From an uncultured Succinivibrio sp. (GTDB lineage Bacteria > Pseudomonadota > Gammaproteobacteria > Enterobacterales > Succinivibrionaceae), in assembly GCA_902772715.1 (NCBI GenBank), contig CACYBT010000183.1:1-8592 (forward strand): 8,592 bases of DNA, read 5' to 3'. Each line of letters starts with the position of its first letter. Positions within the stretch are counted from its first letter, which is position 1. The position numbers and the translations under genes are program-made. Below the pieces are notes generated by a model. The model did not search any database and had not been told where the DNA came from. It saw only the letters and a list, made by a program, of their open reading frames with translations. Below, piece by piece: positions 1 through 7,321 of this stretch.

Positions 1-395
1 AGAGGTAGTACTGACTGAAATTCTTGTCCATGCCGATGTAGTCTAAGCCTAGATTGTAAATATCAAGTACCAGCTGATTGATGCATGCTTACCCGCTGTC
101 TGTCATAAAGTATTTGGCGCTAATGCCTTGGTCTAGACATTCTTTTACAATAAAACAACTACATCTTTATTATTGGTGGTGGCTTGAAGGCGTCTTTTAC
201 GTTGGTTAGGTTCGGTCCTTCACGCCTACTCCTCGTTACTACGACCTAATCTGTCTTCTTGCCATTCATTGTTACTACGGTTTCCCGCTGACAAGATCTC
301 CAAAGGTTATAACATTATCTTTCACTCCATCTATCCGCCATCTACATACTAGGCTCCGTCTAATTATTGGACTTTGAACTATTTAGCATTCTTAT
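1..395 (-). pseudogene. Decayed DDE transposase relic (probably IS4 family), truncated by window edge
   Basis: Reading the minus strand, fragments of a transposase can be followed through several frames. The best stretch, about 170 down to 3, reads roughly DVVVLL, then a frameshift, then KECLDQGISAKYF, MTDSG, stop, ACINQLVLDIYNLGLDYIGMDKNFSQYY. This matches the part of IS4-type transposases where a DSW(F/Y) motif is followed by a GLDxIGM-like strand. The motif has become DSG-stop (stop codon at 89-91), two substitutions away from DSWY. Further upstream are weaker echoes: RTEPNQRKRRLQA before the frameshift, and RMLNSSKSNN near 392-363, which resembles the N-terminal 'RFLNxPxxNWRRFL' block. 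Many stops interrupt the region, so the element is dead and old. The 3' part lies beyond position 1. The family call comes from remembered motifs; the 5' limit is approximate. Confidence 0.6.
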
Positions 396-518
396 CCACC
401 TAGTATGCCTATAGATGATTTCTGTTCTTAGGACCTAAGATTTGCTATCCACTGCTTTTTGCTATCACGTCACCGCGACAACCTTGTGGATTTGCTAAGT
501 CTTCACATTAGCGGGCGA

Positions 519-540
519 CTTTAGGACTTACATCCTAAAG
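519..540. repeat. Short inverted repeat (8-bp arms, 6-nt loop)
   Basis: The arms CTTTAGGA and TCCTAAAG pair perfectly around the loop CTTACA. It lies between the transposase relic and the terminator of the binding-protein gene. It has no strong T-run, so it is not a convincing terminator. It may be a leftover of the insertion element's upstream region. The stretch from about 400 to 565 holds nothing else I can recognise. Confidence 0.45.
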
Positions 541-565
541 ACAATTCTCATGCAGAGCACACACG

Positions 566-591
566 AAAAAAGGAGGTTATTCCTCCTTTTT
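566..591 (-). terminator. Rho-independent terminator of the RbsB-like gene (possibly bidirectional)
   Basis: A 10-bp stem (AAAAAGGAGG with CCTCCTTTTT) closes a 5-nt loop. On the minus strand the hairpin runs directly into six T residues, and it begins about 33 nt after the stop codon of the binding-protein gene. The plus strand also ends in a T-run, so it could stop transcription coming from the relic side. Confidence 0.85.
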
Positions 592-624
592 AGTCTAATT
601 TAGGCTGTAGATGATCACTCTTGC

Positions 625-1698
625 CTATTCTTTTTGTTTTAGATACTCCTGTTTTAACTCCACGATAATCTTCTCAATATCACGAGGCAGAAATTTATCT
701 ACATTGTCCTTAGTAATAAGAGCCTGTGGTGTTTCAACCACACGTGGAATCTTCTGACCTGCAAAAATACGACTTGCTACCTCAACGGCAACCATACCGG
801 TAACATCTGGAAAAGAATCCACAGTACCCGTCAGTTCACCACTAGCAATCATCTTATAGGCACGTGAAATACCATCAGTTCCGAAAACTTTTACCTTATC
901 TTGCAGATTTAATTTCTTTAAGGCTGAAACCACACCAAAAGCCATATTGTCGTTGTGGGCGTAGATGCCAATTACATTTGGATATTTCTCCATAATAAGC
1001 AAAGTCTGTCGATATGCCTGTTCTTCACTCCAGTTACCAGGAACGGAAGATACCAAAGAGAATTTCGGATTAGCATTGATGGTATCAGAAAAACCCTGGC
1101 CACGCTGTGTGGTGGCATATACCAGAGGCTGCCCCTCAATCATAGCAACCTCTCCTCCATTAGGAAAATGTTCAATAAACCACTTTGCAATGCTGACTCC
1201 ATTCTTGTAATGCACACCTCCCACAAAATAACGAGTCATAGGGATCACTGCATCAGAAACATTGATAAACGGCAAATTGGCACGTGCAGCCTTATCAAAA
1301 GCCAGTTGCAAATTGACATCAGACATTGGAGATACCAAAAGTGCATTATAACCATCCTTTATCATGGACTGAGCCAAATTTAACTGTCCTAGAGGATCTT
1401 CCTCATTTGCCGAAGCCATATAGGATACCATCACACTGTATTTTTTTGCACCTAAAGTGTAACCTTTTCCTACATTACGCCAAAACTCATTGGTAAGGGT
1501 TTTAGAAAGGCAACCTAATCTCGTTCCCTCCTTAAAAGGTGGTACTTCACCAAATTTTTTTTCAAGATCAAACCACACAATACGGTCTTTTTCAAAATCT
1601 GGATTGAGTGGTAACAGCTGTGTGTCCTCAGCATGCGCAAAAGACAGTGGCACTAGAAAAATACAAATAAATGTTAAAAGATAAGAAAAAACTTTCAT
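625..1698 (-). CDS. Periplasmic sugar-type solute-binding protein (RbsB/TorT-like, Peripla_BP_4 family)
   Basis: This 357-residue protein belongs by appearance to the class I periplasmic binding proteins, which capture a small ligand in the periplasm and pass it to an ABC importer or a sensor. A signal peptide is clear: K2, a hydrophobic core to about residue 20, then AHA before ED, giving cleavage near residue 23. The mature part shows the two-lobe family blocks: LTNEFWRNVGKG (about 68-79), DGYNALLVSPMSD (115-127), GIYAHNDNMAFGVVSAL, and GTDGISRAYKMIASGELTGTVDSFP near the last hinge. The start is set by AAGGAAG five bases upstream of ATG. It has its own candidate promoter and a terminator, and no permease or ATPase gene is nearby, so it is an orphan binding protein. 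A TorT-like sensing role is possible. The ligand cannot be read from the sequence. Confidence 0.85.
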   Translation of the reverse strand: MKVFSYLLTFICIFLVPLSFAHAEDTQLLPLNPDFEKDRIVWFDLEKKFGEVPPFKEGTRLGCLSKTLTNEFWRNVGKGYTLGAKKYSVMVSYMASANEEDPLGQLNLAQSMIKDGYNALLVSPMSDVNLQLAFDKAARANLPFINVSDAVIPMTRYFVGGVHYKNGVSIAKWFIEHFPNGGEVAMIEGQPLVYATTQRGQGFSDTINANPKFSLVSSVPGNWSEEQAYRQTLLIMEKYPNVIGIYAHNDNMAFGVVSALKKLNLQDKVKVFGTDGISRAYKMIASGELTGTVDSFPDVTGMVAVEVASRIFAGQKIPRVVETPQALITKDNVDKFLPRDIEKIIVELKQEYLKQKE

Positions 1699-1717
1699 AC
1701 TATCTTCCTTTAAAGTT

Positions 1718-1745
1718 GTTATAACAGTTAAATTACCTATATCAA
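1718..1745 (-). promoter_or_regulatory. Candidate sigma70 promoter for the RbsB-like gene
   Basis: On the minus strand, a -35 box TTGATA (1740-1745) and a -10 box TATAAC (1718-1723) are separated by 16 bp, placing initiation just upstream of the ribosome binding site at 1704-1710. The fit to consensus is good. It suggests the gene is transcribed independently of the helicase operon that ends at 1834. Confidence 0.5.
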
Positions 1746-1833
1746 CACAGATATGTTACCAATAAAAACATTCAAAAATATCTATCTTGCTCAAAAATTC
1801 TTATAATCACAAAATTAAATTTTTTTTAGGTAA

Positions 1834-4023
1834 TCAAGATGCAGTGAGTTCACGCCGTAATACCTTGAAAAAACCTATGGCCCCCTCAATATCTAGTTCA
1901 CTGTGTACAAACGCTAACTGCTTCAGTTCCTTGGAAATATATTTGTCATTCTTATCTCTATCAAGATAATGGAGTTTTTTGATAAGTTCGATACCATCGA
2001 TTTCACTGTAGCCTAAGATGTTATACACCGCCACCTTAAGCGAGTCAAAAGGGGTAAATTCAAGTTCAATATGTGATTTGTAGAGGCTGGCTTTCACCGC
2101 TTCTTTTTTCAAAAGATAAGCAATGGTACGCATCACTCTGTCGCCCTGCCACGAAAAAAGGACAATACCGGTAGAAGCAATGCAAAAATGCTTATCATGC
2201 AGTTTCAGACTAGCATAGGTTTCTCTTCCTAATTGTAAATGTTCTCTAGCCTTGGCATTTAGATAGGCAGGAATATCAGTAGACTCGTAAATACGACGCA
2301 TCCTTTGACGCACCATATCGTGAACATGACCTCCAAAACTGTTCAACTGTAAAGGATCAGTATCGTGAGGATAATATTTTACGCCAATAATTTTTCTTTC
2401 GGTGGAGATAAAGTTGACCTCCCAACCTTTACCTGCGAACAAAAAGGTTTCCCCAATAGCAAGTTCTCTATTGATAGGCACCTTGCCGATACTCTGTCCA
2501 TCATACTCAATGGTAAATTCCTGCGGAGTATCAAAAGATGCGAAAAAATCCCAGTGTGACACCATAGTCTCACCTGCAAGTCCTAAGGCTAACGTACCAT
2601 CACGCAACTGAACAATCAAATCATGCTCTCCAAGACATTTTAGGAACTTGGCAAAAACACTCTGAGTAAGCAACACAAAAGGTCCGGTTTTACAGAGTAA
2701 GGTATACAACTGCTGTGCTGTAGCGCTACCATAAGAACCAATGACACTCAGGGTCTGTTGGAGCAAAGTGGAAAAAGCATACTCATTCTCTATTGGCGGT
2801 TCATACCAACGCTCTAGAAGAAGTTCAATCATAGCAATGGTCATGACTGTATTCTCATAGAGTTCACAGTGCATGGTACCAGCAAAATTTTCAGGTAAAA
2901 AAACTCTTAAAATGGCATTATGCTCGCGTCTACCGGCTCGACCAAGACGCTGCCGTAAAGAGGATACATTGATAGGACTGTCAACCTGAGCAATAGAAAC
3001 AACATCAGAAATATCAATCCCCAGTTCCAATGTTGCTGTACATATAGCAGTAGTAGGCCAGCGTCCTTCAATGAGACGGTATTCAAGATCCTCTCGCAGA
3101 TTTTTTGCCAAAGAACCATGATGCGGAAAGAATTCATTAGGCACAAAATTATTTGCGCATAGTTTTTCCAGTTTGGCGGCTATAGTCTCTGTAGTAGACC
3201 GTGAATTACAAAACACCAGATTGGTTTTTCCTCTTAACAGTTTAAAAATGTCCTGAGCCACCTCGTCATAGCCTGAAGATTTATTCTGTTCCTCGTTTTC
3301 CTGAGCAGTTTGCCTAGTAAAGTCATAGCCTCTTATCTGCACTGACAACTTATCCTTACTGCTTTTAGGCGTACAGATTACTTCACATGATTTTTGTGCA
3401 TTCGGACGTAACAGGGCAATTACGCCATTAGCGTCTGAAAATGTGGCAGAAAGTGCAATTCTTACAATACGCCTTTTGACAAGATTCTCGATTCTGTTTA
3501 ACTGTGACTGCAGCTGATAACCACGTTGAGTACCTAAAAAAGCATGAAACTCGTCAATAACAACAAAGGAGAGGCTTTGCATACTGTTTTCAAGCCATTT
3601 CCTTTCACTTAAAAGCAGAGATTCAAGAGATTCAGGCGTTGTGAGCATGACACCATCTGGATTTGACATCAGCCTGTGCTTGCGACCTAAGGACACATCA
3701 CCATGCCAAGGAGTAACCTTGAGGTTTACAAATTCGCACATTTCTTCTAGACGTCGATACTGATCATTGATAAGAGCTTTTAGTGGGCTGATATAGAGAA
3801 TACTAATACCTGGCTTCGATTTTTTTTTAAGAACTGCAGTTAAGGCTGGCAAAAATGCAGCCTCGGTCTTGCCACTGGCGGTGGATGCGGAAATAATGAT
3901 ATCATGTTCTTCACTTAAAATAGGTCTTATCGAGGCTTCCTGAATAGGTAACAAACTATTCCAGCCCTTTTTATAGATAAAGCGTAATAGACCATTATCA
4001 AGTAAATCCAGTGACTCAGACAT
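1834..4023 (-). CDS. Lhr-like DExH superfamily 2 helicase (SngC / BrxHI type), second gene of a defence-like operon
   Basis: This 729-residue protein is an ATP-driven nucleic acid helicase of the large-helicase-related (Lhr) branch. All core motifs are intact: motif I TASGKT (47-52), Ia SPLKALINDQ (79-88), motif II DEFH (157-160), motif III SAT (192-194), NSR (273-275), motif V TATLELGID (329-337) and motif VI QRLGRAGRR (358-366). The roughly 360 residues after motif VI fit the winged-helix and Lhr-core extension rather than a short DEAD-box protein. The start has GAGGT seven bases upstream. The gene lies 47 bp downstream of the DUF2791 ATPase on the same strand, so they are probably co-transcribed. 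That order is known for Shango (SngB-SngC) and for brxD-brxHI of type 2 BREX. No strong terminator is visible after the stop. The helicase call is firm; assignment to a named system is inference. Confidence 0.88.
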   Translation of the reverse strand: MSESLDLLDNGLLRFIYKKGWNSLLPIQEASIRPILSEEHDIIISASTASGKTEAAFLPALTAVLKKKSKPGISILYISPLKALINDQYRRLEEMCEFVNLKVTPWHGDVSLGRKHRLMSNPDGVMLTTPESLESLLLSERKWLENSMQSLSFVVIDEFHAFLGTQRGYQLQSQLNRIENLVKRRIVRIALSATFSDANGVIALLRPNAQKSCEVICTPKSSKDKLSVQIRGYDFTRQTAQENEEQNKSSGYDEVAQDIFKLLRGKTNLVFCNSRSTTETIAAKLEKLCANNFVPNEFFPHHGSLAKNLREDLEYRLIEGRWPTTAICTATLELGIDISDVVSIAQVDSPINVSSLRQRLGRAGRREHNAILRVFLPENFAGTMHCELYENTVMTIAMIELLLERWYEPPIENEYAFSTLLQQTLSVIGSYGSATAQQLYTLLCKTGPFVLLTQSVFAKFLKCLGEHDLIVQLRDGTLALGLAGETMVSHWDFFASFDTPQEFTIEYDGQSIGKVPINRELAIGETFLFAGKGWEVNFISTERKIIGVKYYPHDTDPLQLNSFGGHVHDMVRQRMRRIYESTDIPAYLNAKAREHLQLGRETYASLKLHDKHFCIASTGIVLFSWQGDRVMRTIAYLLKKEAVKASLYKSHIELEFTPFDSLKVAVYNILGYSEIDGIELIKKLHYLDRDKNDKYISKELKQLAFVHSELDIEGAIGFFKVLRRELTAS

Positions 4024-4070
4024 AAAGACTACCTCATATACATGAAAGCCTTAGCGGTAAACGCATCGTA

Positions 4071-5390
4071 TCATAAAGAAAAAGTGGCTAATTCGTCGTC
4101 ATCATTGCTCTTTTCATCAGTGTTAAGACTTACAATATCCTCATCCTGAGCCTGTTCCTTCTGAATGGAAATATTACCAATAAGCGTTTTCCAGTTAAGT
4201 TCAGGGTTCTGTTCAAGTACAGAAAGCAAGTCAACAAAGGATTTGATAGTATTACGTGGAGTTCTGAAATATGCATCGCCAATGTTCTTCGAGCAATGTT
4301 CGAGGAAAGCCACCAAAGCCTCATCAGGAACCAGATACTGCTCTTTTTTCTGATTTGCAAAAACATCCCTTATGTTGCACAGTAGTACATACAGTTCCTC
4401 TGGGGATAAATTCTTTAACATCAGAATCGGACTGTGATAATCCACGACATTAGCAATCTGGGCAAAGGTGTTTTCAGCAAGACGAGAATGCAAAGCCTCA
4501 TAGGAATACAATCCCTTACGCTGATCCATTAGAAATTCGGGAGTACCTCCAAACATAAATCCAAGGTTTTCTGCAGATCCCTGCAGACAGTCATTTAAAA
4601 TTCTAAGGATCTGCTCATAGTTAGCACTACGGGATCGCAAAGAATGCAATTTATAAAGATTAACCGCTTCATCAAGATTGACCAAAAGTCCTTTATAACC
4701 GGCTTGAGTAACAAACTTAGCCAGAAGTTTGATATGGTCATAAACATTGTTGTCACTGACTATGGCACGAAGTCCCAAATCGCGTTTGGCATCAGCCTTA
4801 GAGCTATACTCCCCGCGCAAATAGCGAATAACATTGCTCTTTTTTTCCTCATCTCCAGCATTATGAGCATTCCAGTAAATAGCAATGGCTTGTGCAAAAT
4901 CATAACCACCCACCATTTCTGAAAGCGAAGTAAGTTTTTCTTTAATCACCTTTTCCACATCACTTCCGCTCTCATCGGCAACTTTCAATTGCTCAGTAAT
5001 GAATTTTTCCACAAGAGGCACCATAGCATTGCCCTCAGGATGAGCACGAGTAGCAATGTTACGCGTCAGTTCTTTATACAGATTACGGGCCTGACCATCA
5101 GTGGCAAAAAGTCGTCGGTCAGGAGACATATCAGCATTCATCACCACCATACCTTTTTCTAAAGCCAAATAGCGAACCAACTGCAAAAAAAAGGATTTAC
5201 CGGCACCAAAATCACCTACCACAATGCGAAATGCACTGCCGTGCGCTGCAATATTATCAAGATCCTCAACCAAAGCCTTAATTTCGTTTACTCTGCCCAC
5301 CTGAATGTATTCAAGTCCAACGCGAGGAGTTACACCTGCTCTCAACGACTGAATAATAGCTGTCCTTTCTCTTGGTCTTATGGTAGCCAT
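4071..5390 (-). CDS. DUF2791/BrxD-family P-loop ATPase (SngB-like), first gene of the operon
   Basis: This 439-residue protein is an ATPase of the DUF2791 (BrxC/BrxD-like) family, found in BREX and Shango anti-phage systems. The conserved N-terminal family block includes PRVGLEYIQVGR (22-33), followed by Walker A GDFGAGKS (59-66), a Walker B-like LLVNLDEA (235-242, with D240 and E241), a sensor-1-like FMFGGTPEF (278-286) and a possible arginine-finger segment HSRL (301-304). The tail from about 415 is acidic and probably disordered (NTDEKSNDDDE). Its start is set by AGGAG five bases upstream. The helicase gene follows after 47 bp. By analogy with its relatives, the ATPase may load or regulate the helicase on DNA. 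The usual third partner, a TerB-domain protein in Shango, is not next to it in this window. Confidence 0.85.
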   Translation of the reverse strand: MATIRPRERTAIIQSLRAGVTPRVGLEYIQVGRVNEIKALVEDLDNIAAHGSAFRIVVGDFGAGKSFFLQLVRYLALEKGMVVMNADMSPDRRLFATDGQARNLYKELTRNIATRAHPEGNAMVPLVEKFITEQLKVADESGSDVEKVIKEKLTSLSEMVGGYDFAQAIAIYWNAHNAGDEEKKSNVIRYLRGEYSSKADAKRDLGLRAIVSDNNVYDHIKLLAKFVTQAGYKGLLVNLDEAVNLYKLHSLRSRSANYEQILRILNDCLQGSAENLGFMFGGTPEFLMDQRKGLYSYEALHSRLAENTFAQIANVVDYHSPILMLKNLSPEELYVLLCNIRDVFANQKKEQYLVPDEALVAFLEHCSKNIGDAYFRTPRNTIKSFVDLLSVLEQNPELNWKTLIGNISIQKEQAQDEDIVSLNTDEKSNDDDELATFSL

Positions 5391-5450
5391 AATGTCTCCT
5401 AAAAATTAAATTAATCTGTAATTATATACCACGTTTTAGGCATAAAAAGC

Positions 5451-5460
5451 ATTAAAGTGA
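5451..5460 (+). repeat. Direct repeat ATTAAAGTGA, copy 1
   Basis: Exact 10-bp copy of the sequence at 5571-5580, exactly 120 bp away. It lies just upstream of the leftward -10 box, where a regulator or the -35 contact would sit. Chance is possible in AT-rich DNA. Confidence 0.35.
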
Positions 5461-5570
5461 CTAGCGAGGATCACAAATTAAATATTTTTTTATTGAAGAT
5501 CATATAATTATCAATTTGTTGTGACTTTTTTGACTATATTTTCACATAACCATCTCCAGGTGCCTCTACA

Positions 5571-5580
5571 ATTAAAGTGA
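5571..5580 (+). repeat. Direct repeat ATTAAAGTGA, copy 2
   Basis: Exact second copy of the 10-mer at 5451-5460. It directly abuts the Shine-Dalgarno sequence of the rightward gene, so a protein bound here could also affect translation or transcription of that gene. Significance is unproven. Confidence 0.35.
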
Positions 5581-5581
5581 A

Positions 5582-5589
5582 AAGGAGGT
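5582..5589 (+). promoter_or_regulatory. Strong ribosome binding site of the TraI_2-like gene
   Basis: AAGGAGGT, a near-perfect Shine-Dalgarno sequence, ends four bases before the ATG at 5594 and fixes that start. Confidence 0.8.
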
Positions 5590-5593
5590 ATTT

Positions 5594-7270
5594 ATGTTTT
5601 TCCAAAAAAAATCAGAAAAAAATCATAATCTTCCCACAGATTATGTGCTTTTCAGTCTTAATGATCTCAAGATGTCCATTGCCGATGAGGTTAAAAAAAA
5701 TGTAGACAAAATGGTGTCACGAGAATTCATTAGGGCCGAACAGGTACGGCGTCTTAGGATTCACTTAAAACAGAAGATCCATAAAAAGGAAAAAGATCTG
5801 CATACAGAAAAAAAACCTTATTTATGGCCTTTTGTTCCGATCTGTCTTGATCTTAGGGAATACTCAAGAATGTATTCATCAACTGAAGATGCCTTTGAAC
5901 TCATACGTTCTTCCGGCAATATCAGCACTATCAACGTGCCACTTCTAAAGAATTGTTTTGAAAAATTTTTTTCAAGAGTACAGAATCTTCCCTGTCGTAA
6001 TCTGCGTGATGGTCATATTTTTTCACACTCTATAGAACTTATAGCAGAAATGATACTCATTGCCAAAAAAAAGACCTACCTTTATTGTGATTACAATACA
6101 CAGAGTGTCTCCTTTGTTCTGCTGCTTATCGGTTTTTCACATGATATTCGTGAGGTATTCTCCCATAAAATACTAGGAGCCATTGATCACGAGGAGTTCA
6201 ATCCTTATACCACAACACTCTATGATTTTTGTCTTCGGCAAATGAACGGTTCACTGTATGAATTAAATGAGCAATATCCTCAGCTCACCTTTGAACAGTC
6301 CCTAACCCTGTCTCATCTTTATCTAAAGGAAGTATGGGATGAAATCTTGCTGTTACTTACCCACAACAAGGATGAAATACTGTTAAAAGAAATACTGAAT
6401 CTTTCTCGTGACTCTCTTTTATACAAAGTTTACACCAGTGCTCATAACAACATTCTCAATGAACGCAGTGTTGAGGAAGGAGATGATTTTTTAGAAACCG
6501 TAAGACCAATTATAAGCGGTAGAGCAATGACGTCCAAAAACTGGTATGAAGATCCTCAGCTACGAAAGAATGTCACAGGTTATAGCGAAAATGTACTAAA
6601 AAAACCTTTGACGACCATAAATAACAATTACTCCTGTAAGATTGAAGATAAAGCTACGGATCCTGATATAAAAGAAAGAACGTCTGAAGGCACTCCTGTA
6701 CAAAATCAGTCTCCACCACCTCTTGTGAATGCACAAAAGGATCAAAAATCATGTACACCACCTGATATTCCACTCGTTTTTGGTGATAAAAAAGATTTTA
6801 CTAAAGATAAAGAAACAAATTTTTCATCAAATGCAGACCAAAATAAACTTGATCCAATGTCAACTGAGGCTATTAACCATCGCTATGTTTATAAACACAA
6901 TCTTAAAAGTATTATGGATATCGATGGGGATGAAAAATTCCTTTCCAACTTTAAACAGCTTATGGGATTGGCGCTAAAAAAAGAGAATAAGGATCCTGAA
7001 ATAAAAGCATTACTATCCAAACGTTGTAAAAAATATCATCAATTTTTGGAAGTTGAAGAGAGCTTTATTAAAGATAAAGTGACCATAGTCGATTATGATT
7101 TAAAACATGCTCTCGTACACGCAGAGACCTTTAAAGATTACCTCAATACTGTCCTCTGCCTTGAACATGCACTTCGAGAACAGCGCACGGACAATAGAAT
7201 AGGCTTAAACTATATTCACAGATTTCTAAAAAATGAACTAAGCTTCTTTAAAAAATTATTCCTTATATAA
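5594..7270 (+). CDS. Divergent TraI_2 (MobH relaxase-like, HD-type) domain protein with unrecognised C-terminal domain
   Basis: This 558-residue soluble protein has no signal peptide or membrane segment. Residues about 75-285 resemble the TraI_2 domain of MobH-family relaxases: WPF (78-80), FSRVQNLP (126-133) like 'ryAxxvQxLPaS', GHIFSHSIEL (140-149) like 'GGLfrHsLEv', LLIGFSHDI (177-185) holding the HD pair H183-D184, FNPYTTTLYDF (202-212) like 'WxPxxGsLxxW', and SRDSLLYKV (271-279) like 'ADxxSV'. The upstream double-histidine expected before the glycines is missing. Residues about 30-75 are charged and probably helical. About 330-430 is a Lys/Asp/Asn/Pro/Ser-rich linker. Residues 435-558 form a helical, charged domain I do not recognise; it does not look like the usual TraI_2_C domain or like TerB. 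The gene diverges from the ATPase-helicase operon. The domain call comes from motif resemblance only; true relaxase activity is doubtful. Confidence 0.6.
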   Translation: MFFQKKSEKNHNLPTDYVLFSLNDLKMSIADEVKKNVDKMVSREFIRAEQVRRLRIHLKQKIHKKEKDLHTEKKPYLWPFVPICLDLREYSRMYSSTEDAFELIRSSGNISTINVPLLKNCFEKFFSRVQNLPCRNLRDGHIFSHSIELIAEMILIAKKKTYLYCDYNTQSVSFVLLLIGFSHDIREVFSHKILGAIDHEEFNPYTTTLYDFCLRQMNGSLYELNEQYPQLTFEQSLTLSHLYLKEVWDEILLLLTHNKDEILLKEILNLSRDSLLYKVYTSAHNNILNERSVEEGDDFLETVRPIISGRAMTSKNWYEDPQLRKNVTGYSENVLKKPLTTINNNYSCKIEDKATDPDIKERTSEGTPVQNQSPPPLVNAQKDQKSCTPPDIPLVFGDKKDFTKDKETNFSSNADQNKLDPMSTEAINHRYVYKHNLKSIMDIDGDEKFLSNFKQLMGLALKKENKDPEIKALLSKRCKKYHQFLEVEESFIKDKVTIVDYDLKHALVHAETFKDYLNTVLCLEHALREQRTDNRIGLNYIHRFLKNELSFFKKLFLI

Positions 7271-7276
7271 ACATCA

Positions 7277-7296
7277 AAGCCAGGAATTCCTGGCTT
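7277..7296 (+). terminator. Hairpin terminator between convergent genes
   Basis: A perfect 20-bp palindrome can form an 8-bp stem (AAGCCAGG with CCTGGCTT) around AATT, starting seven bases after the stop codon at 7270. Only a short, interrupted T-stretch (AACTTTT) follows on the plus strand. It lies in the 51-bp gap between the convergent TraI_2-like and TctC-like genes and may serve both. Confidence 0.6.
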
Positions 7297-7321
7297 AACT
7301 TTTGAGAACTTGCACTAAACC

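Larger units (their letters stand above)
5391..5593. promoter_or_regulatory. Divergent control region between the ATPase-helicase operon and the TraI_2-like gene
   Basis: This 203-bp AT-rich stretch separates two head-to-head transcription units. Leftward, a perfect -10 TATAAT on the minus strand (5421-5426) sits 30 bp before the ATPase start, with only a weak -35. Rightward, candidate -10 boxes are TATAAT (5503-5508) and TATATT (5535-5540), each without a good -35. The 10-mer ATTAAAGTGA occurs twice, at 5451-5460 and 5571-5580. TCACAA (5471-5476) and TTGTGA (5519-5524) form an inverted pair. Weak -35 boxes together with repeats would fit control by a regulator, but none is encoded in the window. 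Confidence 0.45.

Noticed and set aside
955..1383. Plus-strand open frame of 142 codons
   Set aside because: It lies fully antisense inside the binding-protein gene, with a composition typical of a shadow frame and no family resemblance.
1808..1830. Terminator after the helicase gene
   Set aside because: Only an A/T-only imperfect pairing is present, with no GC stem, so it is not supported.
1834..5390. Complete BREX system
   Set aside because: Only a BrxD-like ATPase and a BrxHI-like helicase are present; BrxC, PglX, PglZ and small BREX proteins are absent from the window.
5519..5546. CRP-like site built from TGTGA and TCACA
   Set aside because: The half-sites are far more than the required 6 bp apart.
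5594..7270. The 558-residue protein as a diverged TerB-type SngA
   Set aside because: I see no TerB-like block in it. The N-terminal half fits TraI_2/HD motifs better, and the C-terminal domain remains unassigned.
5594..7270. A functional conjugative relaxase marking an ICE
   Set aside because: The TraI_2_C domain is not visible, no transfer, coupling or integrase genes are nearby, and part of the histidine motif is missing.
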